The position numbers were made by a program, and so were the translations under genes. Shown here in pieces: positions 53,885-61,282 of a DNA stretch of 64,000 nt. The stretch comes from Pseudomonadota bacterium. GTDB taxonomy: Bacteria > Pseudomonadota > Gammaproteobacteria > Steroidobacterales > Steroidobacteraceae. The stretch's first letter is position 1, and each line of letters starts with the position of its first letter. The stretch is taken from positions 1 to 64,000 of the forward strand of contig JAEZCN010000253.1 of NCBI GenBank assembly GCA_023433515.1, given 5' to 3'. The notes beneath the pieces are model-generated. The model saw only the letters and a program-made list of their open reading frames with translations, had not been told where the DNA came from and searched no databases.

Positions 53885-56608
53885 TCATCCGGTACTCTGC
53901 AGCCCTTCGGCAATGCCCGCGATGCAGGCGAGCAGCGCCTCGAACAGCTCGCGATCCTGCCGCCCCGTTTCCCTCCATCGCCTTAGTAGATCGACCTGCA
54001 GCAGATTGATCGGATCCACGTAGGGGTTGCGCAGCGCGATGGCGCGCTGCAGCGTGGGGTCGCGATCGAGCAACGCCGCGGTCTGCTTCACGAGCAGCAC
54101 CTGGTCTCGCACCTGCTGGAACTCCTCGCGCACGCGCGCGGCGAAGCGGCCCTGACCCGGGGCCGCCAGTTCCTCGTAGGCGGCCGCGATCTCCAGGTCC
54201 GCGCGCGCCAGCGAGGCCTCGAGGTCGTCGATCAACGTGGTGAAGAAGGTCCACTCCGCGTAGGCGGCCCGGGCGGTAGCTAGCCCGAATTCGTCGATCG
54301 CCTCCTTGAGCCCCGCGCCCGCGCCGTACCAGGCCGGCAGCATGTGCCGCGACTGTGTCCACGCGAACACCCAGGGAACGGCGCGCAGCGCATCGAACCC
54401 GTCCTTGCCCGGCCGCACCGCGGGGCGCGAGCCGATCTGCATGCGCGCGATCACGTCGAACGGCGTGACGGCCTGGAACCATGCGTAGAACCCGGCATCG
54501 CCGTGCACGAATCGCCGGTATTGCTGGCGGCTGACCGCGGCGAGCCGCGTCGCGAAGCCGGCCTGCTCCGGCCCGGGTGCCAGGCCCTGCGCGTTGCCGC
54601 CCAGGCTGCTCGCGAGCGCGTTGAAGGCCCGCTCGAGCGTCCGCATCGCGATGGGCCTGAGCCCGTAACCCTGGTTGATGACCTCGCCCTGCTCCGTGAG
54701 CCGCAGGACGCCGTTGATCGTGCCGGCGGGCGCGGTGCGCACCAGCGAATCGATGCGCGATCCGCCGCGCGCGATGCTGCCGCCGCGCGCATGGAAGATC
54801 ACGTGGCGTTCGTTAGCGGCGGCGAGCGCCGCGGACAGATCCGCCTGCGCGCGATACGCGGCGAAACGCGCGGCGCAGATGCCGGCCTCCTTGTTGGGGT
54901 CGGAGTATCCGATCAGCGCGCACTGCGTATTGCCGCGCGCCTCGAGATGCCGGCGATACAGTGGATCGCCCAGCAGCGTGCGCATGACCTCGCCGCAACG
55001 TTCGAGAGACTCGACGGATTCGAACATCGGCGCGATGTCGACGGCGATCTCGCCACTCACGCGATCGTACGCCTCCGCCCAGCGCGCGAGCAGCAGCGGC
55101 GCGAGCACGTCGTCGGCGCCATTCGTGCCGCTCACGACGTAGTAGCCGATCGCATCCTTTCCGTAGCGATGCCGCGCCTGGATGATCGCTTCGAAAACGC
55201 CGAGCGTGCGGCGCCCGAGCGCATCGAGTTCGACTTTCACGCCCGCGTCGCGCTCGATCGCCTGCACGAGCAGGTCGTGCCGCTCGGCGGCGGAGCGCGT
55301 GAGCCATTGCGGATCGTCCAGGCCCTGGCCGATCACGCGGTGATGCACTTCCGCGTGCTGTCGCAAGTCGAGTCCCGCGAGATGAAAACCGAAGGTCTCG
55401 ACCCGGCGGACCAGTCGCTGGACGTTGCCCCAGCCCGCGTAATAACCGCGATTGGCGCGCAGCGAGGTGGAGATGAGCTTGAGATCGCGCAGGAACTGCT
55501 GCGGGCCTTCGTAGCCGTTCGGGCGCTGATCGTAGGTGAGCCGCAGGCGTTCGCCGATCTGACCGAGGAAGACGCGATACGGCATGCGGTCGTGCCGCGC
55601 CGGCGTGATGCCGAGCGCGCCCGGAATGAGCGTCGAATACTGGTCGATGCGCTGCGTGAGCTCGGGCGTCACGGCGCTGCGGCTCGCGCTCTGCGACAAC
55701 AGCTGCGCGAGCGACTGGCACTCCATGAAGTACGCGTTGACGATGACCTGCTGCTGGCGCGCGAGCGTTTCGCGGATGGTCTTCGCATGCACGTCGGGAT
55801 TGCCGTCCATGTCGCCGCCCACCCACGTGCCGAAGCGGATGATGTTGGGCAGCTCGAGCGATTCGGGCAGGACGCCATACAACTTGCCGATCGCCTCGGC
55901 CAGCTCGTCGTAGAACGCCGGCACGATGGGATACAGGATTTCCGCGAGATAGAACACCACGTGCTCGCGCTCGTCGGCGACGGTCAGGCGCTCGCGCGGG
56001 TGATCCTCGGTCTGCCAGGCGGTCGTGATCTCCGTGCGCACCCGGCTCCAGTTCTGCCGCAGCTCCTGCGGTGCGAGAGTCGGATCGAGCCGGTCGAGCA
56101 GTAGTTCGGCGATGCGCTGGTTCTTGCGCAGCATCGTGCGGCGCGCGCTTTCGGTGGGATGCGCCGTGAACACCGGCTCGATGCTGATCCGGCGCAGCAG
56201 GTCCAGCACCTGCGCGAGCGTGAGGCCGCGCGCCTTGAGATCGATCAGCGCCGCTTCGACGCCGCCCGGCTGCGCCCGCTCGCTCGCTTCGAGGAAATAT
56301 CCGCGGCGTCGCCGGATGCGATGCACCTTCTCGGCGAGATTGACCGCGCGGAACCACATCGAGAATGCGCGCGCCAGGTCGCGGGCGACCTGCGGCGCAC
56401 GACCGCGCAACTGCACCGATAGTTCGGCCGCCGCTTCCTTGTCGCCGGAGCGCCGGCGGATGGACAGGCGCCGATCCTTTTCGACCAGGTCGAACAACAC
56501 GTCGCCGCCCTGGTCCTTCAGCACGTCGCCGACCAACGCGCCAAGCACGTGCACGTCGTCGCGCAGCGCGGAATGCTTCGCCGGGAACTGGATGTCGTCG
56601 CGCCTCAC
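53885..56608 (-). CDS. ppc: Phosphoenolpyruvate carboxylase
   Basis: Converts PEP and bicarbonate to oxaloacetate, replenishing the TCA cycle. The 907-aa protein has the catalytic His H150 in FTAHPTESARRTML, the PEP-binding GYSDPNKEAG and FHARGGSIARGGSR, and ends in the conserved C-terminal Gly (LQSTG). Length is close to the usual 880-930. It is the first gene of ppc-DUF962-ABC exporter and is divergent from the EamA gene. No allosteric change is evident from the sequence. Confidence 0.97.
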   Translation of the reverse strand: MRRDDIQFPAKHSALRDDVHVLGALVGDVLKDQGGDVLFDLVEKDRRLSIRRRSGDKEAAAELSVQLRGRAPQVARDLARAFSMWFRAVNLAEKVHRIRRRRGYFLEASERAQPGGVEAALIDLKARGLTLAQVLDLLRRISIEPVFTAHPTESARRTMLRKNQRIAELLLDRLDPTLAPQELRQNWSRVRTEITTAWQTEDHPRERLTVADEREHVVFYLAEILYPIVPAFYDELAEAIGKLYGVLPESLELPNIIRFGTWVGGDMDGNPDVHAKTIRETLARQQQVIVNAYFMECQSLAQLLSQSASRSAVTPELTQRIDQYSTLIPGALGITPARHDRMPYRVFLGQIGERLRLTYDQRPNGYEGPQQFLRDLKLISTSLRANRGYYAGWGNVQRLVRRVETFGFHLAGLDLRQHAEVHHRVIGQGLDDPQWLTRSAAERHDLLVQAIERDAGVKVELDALGRRTLGVFEAIIQARHRYGKDAIGYYVVSGTNGADDVLAPLLLARWAEAYDRVSGEIAVDIAPMFESVESLERCGEVMRTLLGDPLYRRHLEARGNTQCALIGYSDPNKEAGICAARFAAYRAQADLSAALAAANERHVIFHARGGSIARGGSRIDSLVRTAPAGTINGVLRLTEQGEVINQGYGLRPIAMRTLERAFNALASSLGGNAQGLAPGPEQAGFATRLAAVSRQQYRRFVHGDAGFYAWFQAVTPFDVIARMQIGSRPAVRPGKDGFDALRAVPWVFAWTQSRHMLPAWYGAGAGLKEAIDEFGLATARAAYAEWTFFTTLIDDLEASLARADLEIAAAYEELAAPGQGRFAARVREEFQQVRDQVLLVKQTAALLDRDPTLQRAIALRNPYVDPINLLQVDLLRRWRETGRQDRELFEALLACIAGIAEGLQSTG

Positions 56609-56673
56609 GAGGCGCGGAATTCTACAGGTAATGCCTGACCTCGCGTATCGTCACGCCCGAGGTATCAGCCAGC

Positions 56674-57600
56674 TTGACCCAGACATCACGCGACCGGATC
56701 GGAATGCTCTTCGTGGCGGGCGCCGCCATGTTGTTCGCCAGCAAGGGATTGTTCGCCAAGGCGCTGTATCAGCGCGGCGTCGGTTTCGAACTGCTGGTCA
56801 CGGTGCGCGCGGTGCTCGCGATGCCGCTGTTCGCATGGGTGGCCTGGCGCGGCGGCCCGGGATCCGCGACTTCCGCCGGAACGCCTCCCCTGCGCGCGCA
56901 CGCCGTCTGGGCGGCGGTCGCCGCCGGCGCGGTCTGCTACTACGTGGGAGCGCTCGTGGATTTCTGGGCGCTCACCATGATCGACGCCTCGATCGAACGC
57001 GTGCTGCTGTTCAGTTATCCGGCGATGGTCGTGTTGATCGATTCTTGCCTGCGGCGGCGCATGCCACGACGCGGCGTGTTCGCGGCGATGCTCGTCACGT
57101 ACGTCGGCATCTTCTTCGCGATGGGCGGTATCGACGTCGCCGAGTTGCGCGACAACCTGTTCGGCGCCGCGCTGGTGCTGGTCGGTGCGCTCACGACGGC
57201 TATCTACTTCCTGATCGGCGCGCGTTACACGCACGAGCTGGGCAGCGCGCGCTTCGCGGCCATCGCCATGGGCTCGGCCGCGCTGATGCTGGCGCTGCAC
57301 TTCGTGCTGTTCCGGCCGGTCGGCGAACTCGCGGCGCTGGGCGCGCCCGACTGGACGCTGCTCGTCATCCTCGCGATCGCCTGCATGTTCCTGCCGGGAC
57401 TGTTGCAGGCGGAGGGAATGCGCCGCGTCGGCGCGCAGCGTGCGGCGATCGGCAGTACCGTGGGACCGCCCACCACCATCATCCTGGCGGCGCTGTTCTT
57501 CGCCGAGCGGCTCACGGCCTGGCAGCTCGTGGGCAGCGCGATGATCGTCGGCAGCGTGCTGCTGCTCAGCCTCGACAAGGCGCCGCCGGCCGGCGACTGA
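56674..57600 (+). CDS. EamA/DMT-family transporter
   Basis: A 308-aa ten-helix drug/metabolite transporter with two EamA repeats (FVAGAAMLFASKGLFAK, and the later FGAALVLVGALTTAIYFLIG). Family members export amino acids, nucleotides or small metabolites. The start is a TTG at 56674, or an ATG at 56704 if the first is wrong; neither has a strong ribosome site, but the extra residues continue the soluble N-terminus. It is divergent from ppc and convergent with the last gene of the TonB operon. Confidence 0.88.
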   Translation: MTQTSRDRIGMLFVAGAAMLFASKGLFAKALYQRGVGFELLVTVRAVLAMPLFAWVAWRGGPGSATSAGTPPLRAHAVWAAVAAGAVCYYVGALVDFWALTMIDASIERVLLFSYPAMVVLIDSCLRRRMPRRGVFAAMLVTYVGIFFAMGGIDVAELRDNLFGAALVLVGALTTAIYFLIGARYTHELGSARFAAIAMGSAALMLALHFVLFRPVGELAALGAPDWTLLVILAIACMFLPGLLQAEGMRRVGAQRAAIGSTVGPPTTIILAALFFAERLTAWQLVGSAMIVGSVLLLSLDKAPPAGD

Positions 57601-57639
57601 ATTCCCCCGCCTCCAGGTTGGGGATTCGCCACCCCGTCT

Positions 57640-57999
57640 TCAGGAGTTCATGAAGACGGTCGTGTCGTACCGCTCGAAATTCTGCAATGCGCGACGGTAA
57701 GAGTTGTGCACCATGCGCTCCGCCAGCTTGTCCGCGCGCGGTGAAAGCAACATGCGCAGCACCACGTCGTCGGCTGGACGTGCCTTGTCATCGCCGAGGT
57801 ACTGCTCGATGAGCTTGGTCACCCGCACGCACATCTCGTTGGTGAACCGCAACCGGGCGCCGTCATGCACCGAATCCAGTGACGCGCCGTAGGTGGCGCG
57901 CGCCTCGGTGGTGAGTTCCGAAAGGAAACTCGCCATGAGCCGCGCCTTGTCCGCCAGTCCCATCTCGGTGAAGTAACTGATTTCGGACTGGAGGTTCAT
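57640..57999 (-). CDS. Small orphan protein at the end of the TonB/ExbD operon
   Basis: A 119-aa soluble, mostly helical protein (MNLQSEISYFTEMGLADKAR and ERMVHNSYRRALQNFERYDT), not recognised. The ATG at 57999 is the natural start, 11 bases after the TonB-like gene stop; the frame is open further upstream without protein character. No signal or membrane segment is seen. Position in the operon suggests a cytoplasmic partner of the TonB-like system, but this is guesswork. Confidence 0.7.
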   Translation of the reverse strand: MNLQSEISYFTEMGLADKARLMASFLSELTTEARATYGASLDSVHDGARLRFTNEMCVRVTKLIEQYLGDDKARPADDVVLRMLLSPRADKLAERMVHNSYRRALQNFERYDTTVFMNS

Positions 58000-58010
58000 C
58001 GCGGCTGGAA

Positions 58011-58910
58011 TCAGGCGGCCGGGAAGAAATCGATCGGCTTGCTGACGGTCAGCGGCTCGACGTCCGCGGCCTTGAAGCGGATCTGGCGCACGCGCGCGAC
58101 GATCTTCCTCTCGAGTTCCGGGTCGTTGAGTTCGCTCGACACGACGCGGCACATCGTGATCTCGCCCGTCGGCGCGATGGTGAATTCCAGCACCACCTTG
58201 CCCGCGAGTTCGGGCTGCTCGCGCAGCGCGCGGCCGTAGAGCGCATAAAGCGCGCCCTTGTTGCGATCGAAGACGATTTCGACTTCCTCGCGCGCGCGCG
58301 AGGCCTTGCCGCTCGTTCCGGTGCGCTGCACTCGGCCGCCGGCGTTCGGATCGAGACCGGAGCCGTGCTGTACCTGCGTCGTGGTGTGCTGTCCGATGGC
58401 ACCCGAGCCGCCACCGAATCCACGCGCCATGTTGGCGGTGTTGATGCCACCCGACGTGCGACCGGCCGCCGACGTGATGAGATTACGCTCCGAGCGCGCA
58501 TCCTCCACCGGCGTCTTCATCTGCGGATCCTGCAGGTCGAGATTCTGGTCACGCAGCTCGGCGAGTTCGTCCGCGAGCGCGAGCATTCCCTGGTTGCGCA
58601 CGTTCGGCTTGGGCTTCTCGACCGGCTTCTGTTCCTGCGGCTTCGGCTTCTCGGGCTCCGGCTGTTGCTCCGGTTCCGGCGGCGGTGGCGGCGGCGGCTT
58701 CTCGACGATGAGCTGAACTTCGCGCTTGGGCAGATCTTCCGCCGTGTATTTCGGCCGCTCGGGTTGCGGCAGCAGCCAGATGATGATCGCCACGATCGTC
58801 GCGATGATGATCAGTACGCGCAGGAGTTTCTTGAACTTGCGTTCGTTCTCCTCCTCGCGCGACCACGGGAGTTCGAAACTGCGGAAGAAAGGCGCCAACC
58901 CGAGGTTCAT
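58011..58910 (-). CDS. TonB-like energy transducer with AgmX/PglI-type C-terminal domain
   Basis: A 299-aa protein with one N-terminal membrane helix (about 29-47, LLRVLIIIATIVAIIIWLL), a proline- and Glu/Lys-rich periplasmic linker beginning with seven prolines (72-78), a Gly/Ser-rich low-complexity part, and a C-terminal domain (about 205-299, GKVVLEFTIAPTGEITMCRVV) of the AgmX/PglI kind. It should pass ExbB/ExbD proton-motive energy to an outer-membrane or periplasmic partner. The start overlaps the upstream exbD stop by 4 bases. No TonB-dependent receptor is encoded here. Confidence 0.85.
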   Translation of the reverse strand: MNLGLAPFFRSFELPWSREEENERKFKKLLRVLIIIATIVAIIIWLLPQPERPKYTAEDLPKREVQLIVEKPPPPPPPEPEQQPEPEKPKPQEQKPVEKPKPNVRNQGMLALADELAELRDQNLDLQDPQMKTPVEDARSERNLITSAAGRTSGGINTANMARGFGGGSGAIGQHTTTQVQHGSGLDPNAGGRVQRTGTSGKASRAREEVEIVFDRNKGALYALYGRALREQPELAGKVVLEFTIAPTGEITMCRVVSSELNDPELERKIVARVRQIRFKAADVEPLTVSKPIDFFPAA

Positions 58911-59413
58911 GCGCCGCCTCCGGTCGCCACTTCGCGCTGGATCACGGCGAGCGATACCTTGCCGAAGTCCGCCGCCGTGGCAGTCGCCATCACGCGCTTG
59001 AGCACCGCGAAAGGCGTGCCCTTGTCGCCCATGATGGTGACTTCGCGCTCGGCGAGATCTTCCTGCGCGGCCTGGCGCAGGCTGGTATCGGCCTGTTCCT
59101 TGAGCGCCGCGCGCAGCGGCTCGATGACGAGCTGCGCGTCGTTGCCCGTGAGCTCGGCGACCTTCGCGACGATCCGGCCGTTCACGAGGAGGTCTTCGGT
59201 CGTGACCATGACGACCACGGTTTCACGCGGCTTCAGTTCCGCGATCGATTGCGGGATCGTGATGTTCTTGGTGTTCGGCAGAATTTCGACGTCCGAGCTG
59301 TGCAGCAACAGGAAGACGACGAGCATGGTCAGCATGTCGATGAACGGCACCAGCGCCATGTGGCTGCCGCCATGCGAGCGCTGGCGATGCTTCTTGATGC
59401 GGTAGGAGATCAC
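58907..59413 (-). CDS. exbD: ExbD/TolR-family protein, second copy
   Basis: A 168-aa protein with one N-terminal membrane helix (ALVPFIDMLTMLVVFLLL) containing the conserved Asp D26, then a periplasmic domain. The start is the GTG at 59413, which overlaps the stop of the preceding exbD by 4 bases (GTGA). Two non-identical ExbD proteins in one operon suggest a heteromeric complex. The downstream TonB-like gene overlaps it by 4 bases. Confidence 0.88.
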   Translation of the reverse strand: MISYRIKKHRQRSHGGSHMALVPFIDMLTMLVVFLLLHSSDVEILPNTKNITIPQSIAELKPRETVVVMVTTEDLLVNGRIVAKVAELTGNDAQLVIEPLRAALKEQADTSLRQAAQEDLAEREVTIMGDKGTPFAVLKRVMATATAADFGKVSLAVIQREVATGGGA

Positions 59414-59946
59414 TTCCGGCCTCCCGCGGCGGCGCCCGTCAGCGGCGCATCGCCCACCGAGATGTCGGGAAACAGCTCGACGTTCTGCATGCCGATGCCG
59501 GCGCGGTTCTGCCACACGCGCACGTTGTCCATGGTCTGCACGAGCACGTCGTACGGAATGTTCTGCTCGAGCAGCACGCTCGCGGCCAGCACCGTCGGGT
59601 ATCGGGCTTTCACTTCCTGCAGGAAGGTCGAAAGGCCCTTGTAATCGTACTCACCTTCGACCTTCGGCAGCGTCCGCAGGATGCCGGAATTCCGATCGGC
59701 GATTTCGATCTTCTCCTGGCGCACGATCACTTCGAGATTGAGCCCTTTCGGAAGCTCCGGCACCGAGGAGTTAGGCGCCGGGAGATTCAGCTCGAGAATG
59801 TTCGTGTGCGAGAACACCGCGGTGAACAGCAGGAAGAACACCAGGATGACCATCATGTCGATCATCGGCACGATGTTCAGATCATGGCGGCCCTTGTACT
59901 TCGCGTGATTGCGAATGGAACGGGCGGCTAGCTTGGATGCGGCCAT
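59410..59946 (-). CDS. exbD: ExbD/TolR-family protein, first copy
   Basis: A 178-aa protein with a membrane helix around the conserved Asp D30 (NIVPMIDMMVILVFFLLFTAVF) and a periplasmic domain (EVIVRQEKIEIADRNSG). GGAA precedes the ATG. The gene is followed by a second exbD in GTGA overlap and preceded by exbB (55-base gap). With ExbB it forms the proton-driven motor for the TonB-like protein. Confidence 0.9.
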   Translation of the reverse strand: MAASKLAARSIRNHAKYKGRHDLNIVPMIDMMVILVFFLLFTAVFSHTNILELNLPAPNSSVPELPKGLNLEVIVRQEKIEIADRNSGILRTLPKVEGEYDYKGLSTFLQEVKARYPTVLAASVLLEQNIPYDVLVQTMDNVRVWQNRAGIGMQNVELFPDISVGDAPLTGAAAGGRK

Positions 59947-60001
59947 CGGTGTTCCTCTGCGCGTTACCGGTCTGTCGTCGTGGGGTCGTTCGCGAGTTCG
60001 A

Positions 60002-60697
60002 TCAGGCGGTTCGCGGTGCCGGCGCGCGCGGCATGCCGGGCTGCGGCGACGGGGCCGCCGGCTCGGAATAACGCTCGGTGATCGAGTTCAGGAACTTCAC
60101 GACGGCGATTTCCAGGCTGTCGATGAGCGCCGTGGTCTTCGCTTCGAGGAACATGTGAGCGAGCAGCAGCACGATGGCCACGAACAGACCGGACGCGGTC
60201 GCGTTCATGGCCTCGGAGATCGCGGCCGCGAGCAGGCCGGCCTTCTCGGCCGGGTTCGCCTGCGACACCGCGCCGAACGCGTGGATCAGCGCGATGATGG
60301 TACCCAACAGACCGATGAGCATGCCGACGTTGGCGAGCGCCGCGAGATACGGAGTGCGCTTTTCGAGCCGCGGCACGATCTCGAGCAGCGACTCTTCCAT
60401 CGCCTGCTGGATGTCGTCACGACGGCGCGCCGTCGCGAGTCGCGCGAGACCGTACTTGAGCACGGTGCCGATCTGCGCCTGCGAATTGTTGGCGAGCGTG
60501 ATCGCCTGTTTGAAGTTGCCCGCGCCGAGGTGCGGGGCGACGTCGTCCCACAGGTTGCGGTTCTTCATCGTTTCTTTCGTCAGGTAGAACCAGCGCTCGA
60601 GCGCGATGGCGACACCCACGACGAAAATGATGCCGAGCGGGAAGAGAACCAACCCGCCGTCCTTGAAGAAATTGATGATCGTATTGAACCAGCTCAC
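60002..60697 (-). CDS. exbB: ExbB/TolQ/MotA-family proton channel
   Basis: A 231-aa inner-membrane motor protein with helices near 10-33, 120-145 and 160-185, including the channel motif LIGLLGTIIALIHAFG and a Thr/Ser-rich third helix (NATASGLFVAIVLLLAHMF). The start is a GTG at 60697 with GGAG 8 bases ahead. It sits between a Pro/Ala-rich exported protein and two exbD genes. A Pro-rich C-terminal tail extends it beyond typical ExbB. Confidence 0.92.
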   Translation of the reverse strand: MSWFNTIINFFKDGGLVLFPLGIIFVVGVAIALERWFYLTKETMKNRNLWDDVAPHLGAGNFKQAITLANNSQAQIGTVLKYGLARLATARRRDDIQQAMEESLLEIVPRLEKRTPYLAALANVGMLIGLLGTIIALIHAFGAVSQANPAEKAGLLAAAISEAMNATASGLFVAIVLLLAHMFLEAKTTALIDSLEIAVVKFLNSITERYSEPAAPSPQPGMPRAPAPRTA

Positions 60698-60792
60698 GGT
60701 GGATTCTCCTCAGAATCGGGAATGCAGGAACGCCCCCAAGCAAGGGCAAGGGCATCCCAAGATTGCGTTACATAAGCGACGAAAACTGTTAA

Positions 60793-61281
60793 TCACTTCT
60801 CGCTCTTGTTGGCGGGTGCGGCCTCGTTAGGCTGCAGCGCTTCGAAGTAGCGATTCTGTCGGCGAAACACGTCACGATCGACGGGCTCCAGGACCTCGTC
60901 CAGCAGGCTGTTCACGGGGCGTCCCACGAGATCGCCCAGATCTGCACTACGCCAGGGCACGATGTACAGCACCTTCGGGAGTTCGCGGTTGCCCGTGATC
61001 TGGGTCGAGTCGAGATCGAGATAGTCCTTGGCGCCGGTCCTGCCGGCCGGCCTGTTAGGCGTCGCGGCGGGCTTCGCGGCCGCGGGGCTCGCGGCCGGGG
61101 TCGAGCCGGCGGGAGGTTGCGGCGCGGCCGTGGACGGCTGCGGCGCGGCGTCCGGCGCGGATGCCGGGGCCGAAGTATTCACGCCCGGCTCCATCGAGTC
61201 GTTCGGCGAGGCCGGCGGCGGGGTCTGCGCGAGCGCGCTGACGGCGAGCAGCAGCAGCGCGAGTGCAAGTAGTTTGTTCAT
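60793..61281 (-). CDS. Exported Pro/Ala-rich protein of the TonB operon
   Basis: A 162-aa protein with a signal peptide (1-18, ALA-QT), a Pro/Ala/Ser-rich low-complexity middle (about 20-80) and a C-terminal structured part (about 85-160: KDYLDLDSTQITGNRELPKVLYIVPW). The family is not recognised. An AGGAGG ribosome site precedes the ATG and one base separates it from the TPR gene stop. The disordered stretch could span the periplasm, and the conserved C-terminus may bind the ExbD/TonB complex; both are inference. Confidence 0.8.
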   Translation of the reverse strand: MNKLLALALLLLAVSALAQTPPPASPNDSMEPGVNTSAPASAPDAAPQPSTAAPQPPAGSTPAASPAAAKPAATPNRPAGRTGAKDYLDLDSTQITGNRELPKVLYIVPWRSADLGDLVGRPVNSLLDEVLEPVDRDVFRRQNRYFEALQPNEAAPANKSEK

Positions 61282-61282
61282 G

